Source: Parasedimentitalea maritima (lineage in GTDB: Bacteria > Pseudomonadota > Alphaproteobacteria > Rhodobacterales > Rhodobacteraceae). Taken from it: 64,000 bases of DNA. Under the pieces are notes generated by a model, which ran no database searches, was not told the origin of the DNA, and worked only from the letters and a program-made list of their open reading frames with translations. Shown in pieces: positions 54,402 through 63,733 of this stretch. The position numbers and the translations under genes are program-made. The stretch is taken from contig NZ_VAUA01000010.1 of assembly GCF_005771405.1 (NCBI RefSeq), positions 1 to 64,000 of the forward strand, in the 5' to 3' direction. The number at the start of each line of letters is the position of its first letter. The first letter of the stretch is position 1.

Positions 54402-54986
54402 CTACCCCGCTTCGGTGCGTCCCCGGCGGTCACTGCGCAAAGAGGCATACAGGACATGGGTCCGCCAGCGCCCGTTGATCTGCAAATAGGACTGCGCCAC
54501 GCCCTCATATTTGAAACTGGTGCTTTCCAGCAAACCGCGTGAGGCGGTATTCTCTGGCAGGCAGGCGGCTTCAATGCGGCTCAGATCCAACTGGGTAAAG
54601 GCATAATGCACCACTGCGCCAATGGCCTCGCGCATGTATCCCTGACGGGCAAACGGCATGCCGGTCCAATACCCAAGGGTTCCAGCCTGTGCTGGACCAC
54701 GGCGAATATTATCCAGCGTAATGGCCCCAACCAGTACCTGATCTTCACGCCTACATAAGAACAGCGGTAATGCAGTGCCGCCATTGACCGAACGCTGCGC
54801 CCAGTAGACCCGGTTGGAAAAAGATTTCCGGCTTAGGTGTTCAGGGGCCCAGCTGGGCTCCCAGGGTGTCAGATACCCCTGACTGTCCTGCCGTAATCTG
54901 GCCCAAGCGCGAAAGTCGGAATGCACCGGCGGCCGAAGTGTCAGCCGCTCGGTTTCAATTCGGACTTTACGCTTGGACAGTAGCAT
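54402..54986 (-). CDS. RimJ/RimL-type GNAT acetyltransferase
   Basis: The 194-residue product begins RIETERLTLRPPVHSDFRAWARLRQDSQGYL and has the acetyl-CoA region GYWTGMPFARQGYMREAIGAVVHYAFTQLDLSRIEAACLPENTASRGLLE, typical of enzymes that acetylate protein N-termini or amino compounds. Its ATG overlaps the M16 peptidase stop as ATGA, so translation is coupled. The substrate is unknown. Confidence 0.88.
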   Translation of the reverse strand: MLLSKRKVRIETERLTLRPPVHSDFRAWARLRQDSQGYLTPWEPSWAPEHLSRKSFSNRVYWAQRSVNGGTALPLFLCRREDQVLVGAITLDNIRRGPAQAGTLGYWTGMPFARQGYMREAIGAVVHYAFTQLDLSRIEAACLPENTASRGLLESTSFKYEGVAQSYLQINGRWRTHVLYASLRSDRRGRTEAG

Positions 54987-56248
54987 CAGGCAGCACGCCT
55001 CTCCTGCAGTTTTGCAAGACTGGGAGCTTGTGAAACAGGACCATAAAGCGCCAGGGCCGCTGGTGCCTTGATCGCCATCGTCTCTGCAAATTCGCGAACA
55101 TCCCCGGTGGTCACTGCATCAATGCGTGCGATGGTGTCTTCCAGTGGCGGCACCTTATCCCAGATCTGCACCAACCGTGCCAACCGTTCAGCCCGCGTTG
55201 ACGGGCTTTCAAGCCCCATCAACATACCAGCCTTCATCTGCGCCCGCGCGCGGGCCACTTCTTCAGGGGCCATATCTTCGGCTGCGCGCTTCATCTCATC
55301 GATAGTGATCTCAGCCAACTCGCCCAGTTGACTGGCCGACGTGCCGGCATAGATGGTGGTCGAACCGGTATCCGCATAGGCGCCCGTCTGAGCAAAGATC
55401 GAATAGCACAGCCCGCGTTTCTCGCGCACTTCCTGAAACAGGCGACTGGACATACCGCCACCTAATGCGCTCGAGTAGATCTGAGCGGTGTAAATCGCAT
55501 CATCACGGTAGCCGGGGCTTTCCAGAGCCAGAGCAAAATGGGCTTGCTCCAGTGTTTTTTCATGCCGCGCCTCACCACCGGTAAAGCGCGCAGGCTCTAC
55601 CAACTTGCTGGCACGGGGCTGCATATGCCCGAACAGTTTCTCAGCCGTTTTGACCAACAGATCATGATCCACAGCCCCCGCAGCAGACAGGATCATCTGG
55701 CCAGGGCCATAATGTTCGCCAACAAACCCAGCCAGATCTTCGCGGGTAAAGGCGCTGACCCGCTCGGTCGGACCTAGAATAGTCCGGCCCAATGGCTGGT
55801 TGTGATAGCTTTCTTCCTGCAACCAATCAAAAATTACATCATCTGGTGTATCCAGAGACTGCCCGATTTCCTGCAGGATCACGCCACGCTCGATCTCGAT
55901 TTCAGCCGCGTCGAACACCGGGTTCAGCACGATATCACTGATCACATCCAACGCCAGTGGGACGTCATCTTTCAGGACACGAGCGTAATAGGCTGTCACT
56001 TCTCGACTGGTATAGGCGTTGATGTAGCCCCCAACATCCTCGATCGACTCGGCGATTTGCAAGGCCGACCGCGTGGTTGTTCCTTTGAACGCCATATGCT
56101 CCAGGAAATGGGCAATACCATTTTGCTCAAGCCGCTCATGACGACCGCCTGCCGTTACCCAGATGCCTATGGACGCAGATTGCAGCCCCGGCATATTTTC
56201 AGAAACGATACGAAAGCCGTTAGCCAGCTGGTCTTGTTGAACAGTCAA
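54986..56248 (-). CDS. M16-family zinc peptidase (processing peptidase-like)
   Basis: The 420-residue product has the inverted zinc motif HFLEH (47-51, H-x-x-E-H) and the distal Glu region EIEIERGVILQEIGQ, then the second M16 half with GGGMSSRLFQEVREKRGLCYSI. It resembles alphaproteobacterial relatives of the mitochondrial processing peptidase beta subunit. The start is TTG 56248, overlapping the thrC stop as TTGA; no other in-frame start fits. Operon: SURF1-thrC-M16-GNAT. Confidence 0.92.
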   Translation of the reverse strand: MTVQQDQLANGFRIVSENMPGLQSASIGIWVTAGGRHERLEQNGIAHFLEHMAFKGTTTRSALQIAESIEDVGGYINAYTSREVTAYYARVLKDDVPLALDVISDIVLNPVFDAAEIEIERGVILQEIGQSLDTPDDVIFDWLQEESYHNQPLGRTILGPTERVSAFTREDLAGFVGEHYGPGQMILSAAGAVDHDLLVKTAEKLFGHMQPRASKLVEPARFTGGEARHEKTLEQAHFALALESPGYRDDAIYTAQIYSSALGGGMSSRLFQEVREKRGLCYSIFAQTGAYADTGSTTIYAGTSASQLGELAEITIDEMKRAAEDMAPEEVARARAQMKAGMLMGLESPSTRAERLARLVQIWDKVPPLEDTIARIDAVTTGDVREFAETMAIKAPAALALYGPVSQAPSLAKLQERRAA

Positions 56249-57633
56249 TTCGGTATGTTCTTTCTGATGTGCTCTTCGAGAGTCGTTAGGTCGTTGGCGA
56301 TCCGGGTCACCCGTTCTGATCTGTCATACAGATCCGCCATGTGTGTGGGAAGAGGTGGATGTATACCACAGGCATCTTTCACCGCAGCCGGGAACTTGGC
56401 CGGGTGCGCTGTCGCCAGAGTAATCATAGGAACCTCTGAAACGCGATGTTCTTCGGCCACCTTGACCCCAACAGCACCATGCGGACACAGCAGATCGCCA
56501 CTGGCCGACAACTGGCTCTTGATAGTGGCCAGAGTTTCATCTTCGGAACACCGGCCTGACTTGTAAGTATCGGCCAGTGCCTGCATCGCGCCCTGCGACA
56601 CGTCAAAACCACCGGTCTTCAGCTCGTCCATCAACTGCGACACAGCCCCGGCATCGCGCCCATAGGCAAAATACAGCGCGCGCTCAAAGTTGGACGAGAC
56701 CTGAATATCCATAGAAGGAGAAATCGACGGGATGGTTTCGCCTTTGTAGTAGCCCTTCCCGTCCAGACAGCGGTGCAGAATGTCGTTCTGGTTTGTCGCC
56801 ACAACAAGGTCCTCGATCGGCAGACCCATCTGCTGGGCGATGTAGCCTGCAAAGATGTCCCCAAAGTTGCCGGTTGGCACGGTAAAGCTCACTTTGCGGT
56901 GCGGCGCGCCCAGCGACACAGCGGACGAGAAGTAATAGACCACCTGCGCCAACACACGTGCGATATTGATCGAGTTGACCCCGGCCAGCTTTACGCCATC
57001 ACGGAACTCAAAGTCGTTGAACATGTCTTTGACACGAGCCTGACAGTCGTCAAAATCCCCGTCCAGCGCCAGCGCATGCACATTGGCATCCTGCGGGGTG
57101 CTCATCTGGCGACGCTGCACTTCGGACACCCGGCCATGTGGATACAGGATGAACACATCCACATTGCTCAGACCCTTGAAAGCTTCGATCGCGGCGGATC
57201 CGGTATCGCCGGACGTGGCACCAACAATCGTTACCCGTTCATCCCGCTTGGCCAGCGCTGCCTGGAACAGTTGACCGATCAGCTGCATGGCAAAGTCTTT
57301 GAACGCCAGTGTGGGGCCGTGGAACAGCTCCAGCAGGAAATGGTTCGGTGCCAGTTGTTTCAGTGGAGCCTGCGCAGCGTGGTCGAAATTGGCATAAGCC
57401 TTGGCGATGATGTCGCGAAATTCCTCGTCGGTGAAGCTGTCACCCAAGAACGGCCGCATCACCCGAAACGTGGTTTCTTCATAGCTCAGGCCAGACAGCG
57501 CCGCGATGTCGTCCTGGCTCATCTGCGGGATCTCAGCCGGGACATACAGCCCGCCATCGCGTGCCAGGCCGCTTAGCATGGCGTCTTCAAAACTCAGCTC
57601 AGGCGCTTGGCCACGGGTAGAGATGTATTTCAT
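56245..57633 (-). CDS. thrC: Threonine synthase
   Basis: ThrC makes threonine from O-phosphohomoserine with PLP. The 462-residue product starts MKYISTRGQAPELSFEDAMLSGLARDGGLYVP, with the PLP lysine Lys112 in GPTLAFKDFAMQL, and shows GATSGDTGSAAIEAFKG and VPTGNFGDIFAGYIA, typical of the long (class I) type. The ATG at 57633 overlaps the SURF1 stop; a start further upstream at 57666 is less consistent with that overlap. It lies between a respiratory assembly gene and a peptidase, not with other threonine genes. Confidence 0.96.
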   Translation of the reverse strand: MKYISTRGQAPELSFEDAMLSGLARDGGLYVPAEIPQMSQDDIAALSGLSYEETTFRVMRPFLGDSFTDEEFRDIIAKAYANFDHAAQAPLKQLAPNHFLLELFHGPTLAFKDFAMQLIGQLFQAALAKRDERVTIVGATSGDTGSAAIEAFKGLSNVDVFILYPHGRVSEVQRRQMSTPQDANVHALALDGDFDDCQARVKDMFNDFEFRDGVKLAGVNSINIARVLAQVVYYFSSAVSLGAPHRKVSFTVPTGNFGDIFAGYIAQQMGLPIEDLVVATNQNDILHRCLDGKGYYKGETIPSISPSMDIQVSSNFERALYFAYGRDAGAVSQLMDELKTGGFDVSQGAMQALADTYKSGRCSEDETLATIKSQLSASGDLLCPHGAVGVKVAEEHRVSEVPMITLATAHPAKFPAAVKDACGIHPPLPTHMADLYDRSERVTRIANDLTTLEEHIRKNIPN

Positions 57634-58313
57634 CACGTTAGCTCTCGGTTTTGGCGCGAACGCCACAGGAAGTAAGCAGTCATCGCAGCCCAGAGGAAGG
57701 CCAGCGAAAACCAGGTGATCGCATATTGCAAGTGGTTGTTGGGAATTGATGCGGTGTCGATCGGCATCGGTATGACGGAGCTCCCATTGATCGGGTGGTC
57801 ACTCAGCACCACCATGATCGGCAAGGTTTTCAGAGCTGCGGCCATGGCTTCCACATCGCGGGCATACCAGATGTTTTTGACGGTATCAGCAGGGGGCGTG
57901 TAACCGTCGGTTTCATCCGGCCAATGCAAATTCCCCAGAAACTCAACCTGGCCAGCGTAGCGTGCAGATTCTTTATCAACGGTTCGGATAAAGCCCCGGT
58001 CCACCAGAATCCGACGACCATCGTCAGTCACAAATGGGACAATCATCCTGTAGCCAGGCCCCAGCATGGGCATTGAAACCAGCACGTGTAACTCGCCACT
58101 CGCCATTTCGCCGATCAAACGAACCGGCCTGTATTTATCGGCGACAGGATCAGGATGAATGGGCAAGGCCACCGGTTCGGCTGCGACACGCGATTCAATG
58201 GTATCCAAAATATTCTGTTTCCAAGCCATCCGTTGCATCTGCCACGCGCCAAGGCTCAGCAGAACTGCCAACCCAGCAACGCCAACGATCAGAACGAATA
58301 TCAGACGCCGCAT
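57633..58313 (-). CDS. SURF1-family cytochrome oxidase assembly protein
   Basis: The 226-residue product has two terminal membrane helices (about 3-22 and 197-217) and the SURF1 signatures LGAWQMQRMAWKQNIL, YRPVRLIGEM, ILVDRGFI, and NNHLQYAITWFSLA. SURF1 helps insert haem a into subunit I. It follows ctaE with 97 bases between and overlaps thrC. Confidence 0.92.
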   Translation of the reverse strand: MRRLIFVLIVGVAGLAVLLSLGAWQMQRMAWKQNILDTIESRVAAEPVALPIHPDPVADKYRPVRLIGEMASGELHVLVSMPMLGPGYRMIVPFVTDDGRRILVDRGFIRTVDKESARYAGQVEFLGNLHWPDETDGYTPPADTVKNIWYARDVEAMAAALKTLPIMVVLSDHPINGSSVIPMPIDTASIPNNHLQYAITWFSLAFLWAAMTAYFLWRSRQNRELT

Positions 58314-58410
58314 AACAGCCCCTCACCAACAGAAAAGCGCGCGGAGCATCCCCCGCGCGCTGTGCTTGATACGCTGTGCTCGCAGTTTTTCAACTGCAAA
58401 CATGTATCCC

Positions 58411-59223
58411 TTACATTCCGGCGGTACCCCAGAGGTACACTGCGAAGAACAGGAACAGCCACACTACATCAACAAAGTGCCAGTACCATGCTGCTGTTTC
58501 AAACCCAACGTGCTGTTCCGGAGTGAAGGCCCCCTTCATCGCACGGATCAAACAAACGATCAGGAAGATGGTCCCCAACAGCACGTGGAAACCGTGAAAG
58601 CCAGTGGCCATGAAGAAGTTGGAGTAGAAGATATCGCCACCGAATTCCCAGCCTTCATGGGCCAGAACTTCATAGTATTCAAACGCTTGCAGGCCGGTAA
58701 AGGCAACACCGAAGGCGATACCGATGGCCAAACCCTGCACCAGTGCTTTGCGGTCATTGCTGTGCACCAGCGCGTGGTGCGCCCAGGTCACGGCACAGCC
58801 GGACAGCAGCAGAATCAAGGTGTTGATCAGCGGCAGATGGAACGGATCCACGATATGGATCGCAGGCTGCACATACTCGGTGCCGATATAGTCCTGCATC
58901 GGGTAGATCGCATGTTTGAAGAACGACCAGAACCAGGCAAAGAAGAACATGACTTCGGACATCACAAACAGGATAAACCCGTAGCGCAGACCGATCCGTA
59001 CCACGTTGGTGTGATCGCCTGTGTTGCCTTCGTGGGCGACTTCGGACCACCAGGCAAAGCTGGTGTATAGAACAGCCAGCAAGCCGCCCCAGAACAGCCA
59101 AGCCGTGATACCGTGCATCCACAGCACAGCGCCAAACAGCATGGCAAAGCCACCCAACGCGCCCAGCAGCGGCCAGATCGATGGTGGTAGAATATGATAG
59201 TCGTGATTTTTAGCGTGCGCCAT
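58411..59223 (-). CDS. ctaE: Cytochrome c oxidase subunit III
   Basis: The 270-residue, seven-helix subunit III has the conserved [62 protein letters not shown] and [14 protein letters not shown] motifs. It stabilises the proton-pumping core in the inner membrane. It is 24 bases downstream of ctaG in the ctaC-ctaB-small protein-ctaG-ctaE order. Confidence 0.97.
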   Translation of the reverse strand: MAHAKNHDYHILPPSIWPLLGALGGFAMLFGAVLWMHGITAWLFWGGLLAVLYTSFAWWSEVAHEGNTGDHTNVVRIGLRYGFILFVMSEVMFFFAWFWSFFKHAIYPMQDYIGTEYVQPAIHIVDPFHLPLINTLILLLSGCAVTWAHHALVHSNDRKALVQGLAIGIAFGVAFTGLQAFEYYEVLAHEGWEFGGDIFYSNFFMATGFHGFHVLLGTIFLIVCLIRAMKGAFTPEQHVGFETAAWYWHFVDVVWLFLFFAVYLWGTAGM

Positions 59224-59246
59224 TTAAGTGTCCCTCACCTGCCGGC

Positions 59247-59834
59247 CTAGTTCATATTTGATACTGCCCCGGTGTTTTCACCGGTTTCAAGGGTGGCATA
59301 ACCCTCGGGCAGATCGATTTCGTAAAAAGTGTACGACAGCGTGATCGTATGTACGTACTTGCCGTCCCGGTCATCAACGATTTCCGGATCGACAAAGAAG
59401 GTTACGGGCATCTGAACCCGCTCCCCTGGTTGCAAAACTTGCTCCTCAAAGCAGAAACAAGCGATTTTCTCAAAGAAAGCGCCCGCAGCATAAGGTGTCA
59501 CGTTATAGGACGCCTGCCCTGCGATCGGCCTGTCTGTTGGATTATAGGCTTCATAGAACGCAAGACCGGTCTCGCCAATCCTGATTTCCATCTCACGAAC
59601 CATGGGCTTGAACTCCCACGGCATCCCCCGGTCCTTAGAGCCATCAAAGCGCACTTTGATCGTCTTCTCCAGGATTTCGTCCGAGCCCGCTGTAGCGACC
59701 CCTGTGGTGCCGCCAAACCCGGTGACACGACAGAACCAATCGTAGAAAGGAACTGAAGCCCAGGCGAGAGCGCCCATGACAACGACAACCCCAACCAGTT
59801 GGGCCGCAGTTTTCTGTGGAGCATTCAGCGCCAT
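59247..59834 (-). CDS. ctaG: Cytochrome oxidase copper chaperone CtaG/Cox11
   Basis: The 195-residue product has one N-terminal membrane helix (about 10-30) and a periplasmic domain with VPFYDWFCRVTGFGGTT and the copper-binding CxC in FEKIACFCFEEQVLQPGE. It delivers copper to CuB of subunit I. Its ATG overlaps the small protein's stop by one base (TGATG). Confidence 0.96.
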   Translation of the reverse strand: MALNAPQKTAAQLVGVVVVMGALAWASVPFYDWFCRVTGFGGTTGVATAGSDEILEKTIKVRFDGSKDRGMPWEFKPMVREMEIRIGETGLAFYEAYNPTDRPIAGQASYNVTPYAAGAFFEKIACFCFEEQVLQPGERVQMPVTFFVDPEIVDDRDGKYVHTITLSYTFYEIDLPEGYATLETGENTGAVSNMN

Positions 59835-60001
59835 CAGTTTTGGTCTGCCGCTTGGTTTTGTGGGAACTTAAAGTCAGTAGATGTGACTTTGACCAAGGTC
59901 AGGGCCAGCACCAGAACCACAAAAGCTCCCAGTGAAAGGCCCACGCCCAGATTGCGACCAAAGCGGCGCTGGTGAATTTCGTGCTGCGGTTTGAAGCTCA
60001 T
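59834..60001 (-). CDS. Small single-helix membrane protein of the cta operon
   Basis: 54 residues from ATG 60001. A basic N-terminus (MSFKPQHEIHQRRFGRN) is followed by one membrane helix (about 20-42). It occupies the place of CoxF-like small proteins seen between ctaB and ctaG in Rhodobacterales. It lies one base after ctaB and overlaps ctaG. Exact role unknown. Confidence 0.75.
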   Translation of the reverse strand: MSFKPQHEIHQRRFGRNLGVGLSLGAFVVLVLALTLVKVTSTDFKFPQNQAADQN

Positions 60002-60002
60002 C

Positions 60003-60944
60003 TTACCAGCCTCCCAATCCAAATGGTTTCAGCATGGCTTCGACCAGGATCGCGCCAAAATGCAGGAACAGATACAACAGAGACAGCTTGAAGAAGCTGC
60101 GCTCGGCTTTGAAGTTATCTTTTTCGGAGTCGTCCTCATCACGGCGCCAGATTTTCCAGGCCCCATGCAGGAACAGCGCGTTCAACACCAACGACACCGC
60201 TAGATAGACTGGCCCACCGACACCCGAAAACGCGGTTCCAACTGCCAGTACCGCCAACAGGATAGTATAGACCAGAATATGTACACGTGTTGCGCGACGA
60301 CCATGGGTCACGGTCAGCATCGGTACGCCTGCATCGTCGTAATCTGAGCGCATAAATAGGGCCAGGGCCCAGAAATGCGGTGGCGTCCACATGAACGTCA
60401 GGGCGAACATCAACCAGGGCTCAACAGACATCGAGCCGGTGGCAGCAATCCAGCCGATCACCGGCGGAAAGGCTCCAGCGGCACCGCCGATGACGATGTT
60501 CTGCGGCGTCGCCCGCTTCAGCCACATGGTGTAGACGACAACATAAAAGAAGATGGTGAACGCCAAGAACGCACCGGCCAGCAGATTGGTTGCCAAGGCC
60601 AGCATGATCACCGACATACCTGACAACGCCAAGCCCAGGCTCAGCGCTTCGCCTTCCTCAACTTTACCAGCAGGGATGGGGCGGCCCTTGGTCCGCTTCA
60701 TCACCTTATCAATATCTGCATCCCACCACATATTCAGCGCGCCAGAAGCACCGCCACCGATGGCAATAAACAGAATGGCACAAAAGCCTATGACCGGATG
60801 CACCGACACCGGCGCAGCAAGCAGGCCAACAAAAGCGGTGAAAACCACTAGTGACATCACCCGTGGCTTTAGCAGGGCAAAATAATCGCCAAAGCTTGCC
60901 TCATCCTCGCGGAGTATGCTTGCGTTGATGCTTGCGTCGCTCAT
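60003..60944 (-). CDS. ctaB: Protohaem IX farnesyltransferase (haem O synthase)
   Basis: CtaB (CyoE) farnesylates haem b to haem O, the precursor of haem a. The 313-residue, nine-helix UbiA-type prenyltransferase has LKPRVMSLVVFTAFVGLLAAP, NMWWDADIDKVMKRTKGRPIPAG (first Asp-rich motif) and TFMWTPPHFWALALFMRSDYDDAGVPML. ATG 60944 (MSDASINASILRED) is preferred over an upstream frame to 60977. It is the second gene of the ctaC operon. Confidence 0.96.
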   Translation of the reverse strand: MSDASINASILREDEASFGDYFALLKPRVMSLVVFTAFVGLLAAPVSVHPVIGFCAILFIAIGGGASGALNMWWDADIDKVMKRTKGRPIPAGKVEEGEALSLGLALSGMSVIMLALATNLLAGAFLAFTIFFYVVVYTMWLKRATPQNIVIGGAAGAFPPVIGWIAATGSMSVEPWLMFALTFMWTPPHFWALALFMRSDYDDAGVPMLTVTHGRRATRVHILVYTILLAVLAVGTAFSGVGGPVYLAVSLVLNALFLHGAWKIWRRDEDDSEKDNFKAERSFFKLSLLYLFLHFGAILVEAMLKPFGLGGW

Positions 60945-61011
60945 CTTTGGTCCATTGGTTTTCTGGCTGCGTATCATACACGTAGCGTAGGGCAGTTTAG
61001 AAATCAGGCAA

Positions 61012-61035
61012 GGTGCGTATTACTGCGCACCCTGC
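61012..61035 (-). repeat. GTAGGGTGCG-type palindromic repeat, copy 3
   Basis: GGTGCG-TATTACTG-CGCACC followed by CTGCC; read leftward, GCAGGGTGCG opens the copy. The stem is six base pairs with an eight-base centre. It lies between the ctaC stop (61076) and the ctaB start (60944) and may partly end or slow transcription between the two genes. Confidence 0.5.
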
Positions 61036-61075
61036 CGTGACTAAGGAGTGTGGGCAAAGTGCCCTTCAGATCAGA

Positions 61076-61915
61076 TCAGTTTGAAGCAACCTGAAAATTC
61101 TGGGGCAGACCGGCGTATTCCTCGATCGCGCCTTTCAGCCATGCATCATAGACCTCTTGGCTGACCACTTTGACGGTGATCGGCATATAGGTATGGTCCT
61201 TACCGCAGAGCTCGGAACACTGACCAAAGTAAACGCCTTCTTTGTCGGCTTTGAACCACAGTTCCGCCAGACGACCCGGTACGCCATCCTGCTTAACAGC
61301 AAAGGCAGGCATCGCCCAGGAGTGGATCACGTCAGCCGCAGTCACCTGCATCACAACGGTTTTGCCAACGGGCACCACAACTGCAGTGTCAGTGGCCAGC
61401 AGGTACTCGTCTTCAGCATAGCCATTTTCAGCCAGCTCATCTTTGGCCAGCATGAAGCTTTCAAAGCCGAATTCGTGATCGACATACTCATAACCCCAGT
61501 ACCACTGGTAGCCTGTAACCTTAATGGTAAGGTCAGCTTCCGGAATTTCCTGCTGATTAAACAGAGCTGGTAACGAGAATGAGCCGATGAACACCAGGAT
61601 CACAATCGGGATCAGCGTCCAGGCAATTTCAATTGGTGTGTGGTGGGTAAAGCTTGACGGATTCGGGTTCGCCTTACGGTTAAAACGCAGGATTGCGTAC
61701 AGCAACAAGCCAGCAACAAACAAACTAACAGCAGTAATGATCACTAGGATCATAAAGTCCAGATCTTGCGTTTGTTGGGCCAGCTCGCTTGCTGCGGGCT
61801 GGAAATTAAGTCCACCTGGAATAGGCTTACCAATGGACTCAAGTCCATCCTGAGCCATGGCAGGCAGGCTCGACAGGCCCGCAAAAAGGCCCGAAAGCTT
61901 CAAAGCATTCTTCAT
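61076..61915 (-). CDS. ctaC: Cytochrome c oxidase subunit II
   Basis: 279 residues: signal peptide (about 1-21), two membrane helices (about 53-75 and 95-120), and a periplasmic CuA domain. The CuA ligands are visible: His198 (VIHSW), Cys233, Glu235, Cys237, His241 and Met244 ([13 protein letters not shown]). It receives electrons from cytochrome c. The aromatic strip YQWYWGYEY lies at about 136-144. It heads the ctaCB-small protein-ctaGE leftward operon. Confidence 0.97.
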   Translation of the reverse strand: MKNALKLSGLFAGLSSLPAMAQDGLESIGKPIPGGLNFQPAASELAQQTQDLDFMILVIITAVSLFVAGLLLYAILRFNRKANPNPSSFTHHTPIEIAWTLIPIVILVFIGSFSLPALFNQQEIPEADLTIKVTGYQWYWGYEYVDHEFGFESFMLAKDELAENGYAEDEYLLATDTAVVVPVGKTVVMQVTAADVIHSWAMPAFAVKQDGVPGRLAELWFKADKEGVYFGQCSELCGKDHTYMPITVKVVSQEVYDAWLKGAIEEYAGLPQNFQVASN

Positions 61916-62077
61916 TTTATATCCTGATCGTTTGATCGCGTTGTTCCTCGCGTCGCTGTATCCTGCGGGGAATCACTGATTCCACAAAACACATCGACCC
62001 CGTTGTCTTTGCTGACGGTAGAAATCATATTCCAAGGATCAGATAAAGAGCTATGCTTGCGTCAAATGGGCGCTTTC

Positions 62078-62091
62078 TTGATTTAGATCAA
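62078..62091. promoter_or_regulatory. Perfect FNR/FnrL-type site between ctaC and tldD
   Basis: TTGAT-TTAG-ATCAA is another exact match to the FNR consensus. It lies 163 bases before ctaC and only 20 bases before the tldD start, in the 195-base divergent region. Acting on the ctaC operon is attractive because ctaD has the same site. For tldD it is so close to the start that it could only repress. The rest of the region shows no further element I can name. Confidence 0.75.
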
Positions 62092-62110
62092 AAAAAATGA
62101 GGTCCACACG

Positions 62111-63532
62111 ATGGAAGACGCAGCCTTTCGCCCCTTTGAAACCAACCTGCCCGCGGATGATGCGTTGCAGGTCCTGAAATCGGCTCTCTCAGGAGCCGAC
62201 GATGGCGAGATATTTGCCGAACGCCGAAAATCCGAGTCACTGGTTTTTGATGACGGCCGATTGCGCAGTGCCAGTTACGATGCCTCCGAAGGCTTCGGAT
62301 TGCGCGCCGTCAACGGTGAGGTGGCCGGATATGCCCACTCGACCGACGTTTCGATGGCTGCGCTCAATCGCGCATCTGAAACCGCGCGGCTGGCAGTTGG
62401 CGATGGTGGCGGCACTCTGGCGGATGCCCCATCCGCGACGAATCGCAAACTGTACACAGACGCCGACCCAATTGGCGCCATGCCGTTTGCGGTGAAAATA
62501 GAAACACTGCGCGAGATTGATGCCTTTGCGCGTGATCTGGATCAACGTGTGGTGCAGGTTTCGGCAGTTCTGGCCGCATCTTTGCAAGAAGTCGAAATTC
62601 TGCGCGCTGACGGTGTTCTGGTGCGCGATGTGCGCCCTATGACACGCCTGAATGTATCGGTAATTGTCGAAAAGGATGGCCGCCGTGAAAGTGGGTCTGC
62701 AGGTGGCGGAGGTCGCATCGGTCTGGACGGGCTTGTTGATCCCCGTGACTGGCAGGCCAAAGCCCGCGAAGCCCTGCGTATTGCAGTGGTCAATCTTGAC
62801 GCCGTCCCTGCCCCCGCAGGTGTGATGGAGGTGGCATTGGGGCCAGGCTGGCCCGGGATTTTACTGCATGAAGCCATCGGCCACGGGTTAGAGGGCGACT
62901 TTAATCGCAAAGGCAGCTCAGCCTTTGCAGGGCTGATGGGCCAACGTGTTGCTGCCAAAGGTGTGACGGTACTGGATGATGGCACTTTGCCAGACCGCCG
63001 AGGCTCAATCACGATTGACGACGAAGGCACCCCTTCGCAGGCGACGACCCTGATCGAAGACGGAATTCTGGTTGGCTATATGCAAGACCGGCAAAACGCC
63101 CGCCTGATGGGGGTCACCCCCACAGGTAACGGTCGCCGACAAAGCTATGCCCACGCACCGATGCCACGCATGACTAATACTTATATGCTGGGCGGAGAGG
63201 CCAACCCGTCGGATCTGATCGCCGATATCAAAGATGGCATTTGGGCGGTTGGGTTTGGTGGCGGTCAAGTCGACATTACCAATGGCAAGTTTGTGTTCTC
63301 CTGTACCGAGGCCTACCGGGTCATCAATGGCAAGGTTGGGGCTCCAGTTAAAGGCGCCACTCTGATTGGCGACGGCGCCACTGCGCTGCACCGTATTCGC
63401 GCCCTGGGAAATGACATGGCACTGGACCCAGGTATGGGGAACTGCGGCAAAGCCGGACAGTGGGTACCAGTGGGCGTTGGCCAGCCAACTGTCCTGATGG
63501 ATGGGCTGACAGTGGGCGGCGCCGCGGCCTAG
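62111..63532 (+). CDS. tldD: TldD metalloprotease subunit
   Basis: TldD works with TldE/PmbA as a zinc protease that trims unfolded or modified peptides. The 473-residue product has HEAIGH (253-258, HExxxH) in LLHEAIGHGLEGDFNRKGSS, the N-terminal VNGEVAGYAHSTDV, and the C-terminal EAYRVINGKVGAPVKGATLIGDG. No tldE is present in the window. The rightward gene is divergent from ctaC. Confidence 0.93.
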   Translation: MEDAAFRPFETNLPADDALQVLKSALSGADDGEIFAERRKSESLVFDDGRLRSASYDASEGFGLRAVNGEVAGYAHSTDVSMAALNRASETARLAVGDGGGTLADAPSATNRKLYTDADPIGAMPFAVKIETLREIDAFARDLDQRVVQVSAVLAASLQEVEILRADGVLVRDVRPMTRLNVSVIVEKDGRRESGSAGGGGRIGLDGLVDPRDWQAKAREALRIAVVNLDAVPAPAGVMEVALGPGWPGILLHEAIGHGLEGDFNRKGSSAFAGLMGQRVAAKGVTVLDDGTLPDRRGSITIDDEGTPSQATTLIEDGILVGYMQDRQNARLMGVTPTGNGRRQSYAHAPMPRMTNTYMLGGEANPSDLIADIKDGIWAVGFGGGQVDITNGKFVFSCTEAYRVINGKVGAPVKGATLIGDGATALHRIRALGNDMALDPGMGNCGKAGQWVPVGVGQPTVLMDGLTVGGAAA

Positions 63533-63569
63533 TTACCAGTGTTAACTTAAAACCAGAAAACCCGCGTAA

Positions 63570-63607
63570 AAACCGCATTGCGACGCCGATCTTTCGCAAT
63601 GCGGTTT
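63570..63607 (+). terminator. Strong hairpin after tldD
   Basis: A perfect 14-base-pair stem (AAACCGCATTGCGA with TCGCAATGCGGTTT) with a 10-base loop, 37 bases after the tldD stop. The T-run on the plus strand is short, but the stem is long enough for termination. On the minus strand TTTTT follows. Confidence 0.7.
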
Positions 63608-63733
63608 CAAAATTTCCCTTACGTCACCTGCATTTGGTAAGTTTTCGGAAAATCTTCTGAAAATCCTTACTTGTTCACTCCCTGTTAACCGTCTTAGCGT
63701 TAAACCTGTACATGCAAACAGGCGGAGCAACGG

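Noticed and set aside
56773-57576. Long open frame antisense to thrC
   Set aside because: Antisense to a certain thrC gene, with no domain or ribosome site.
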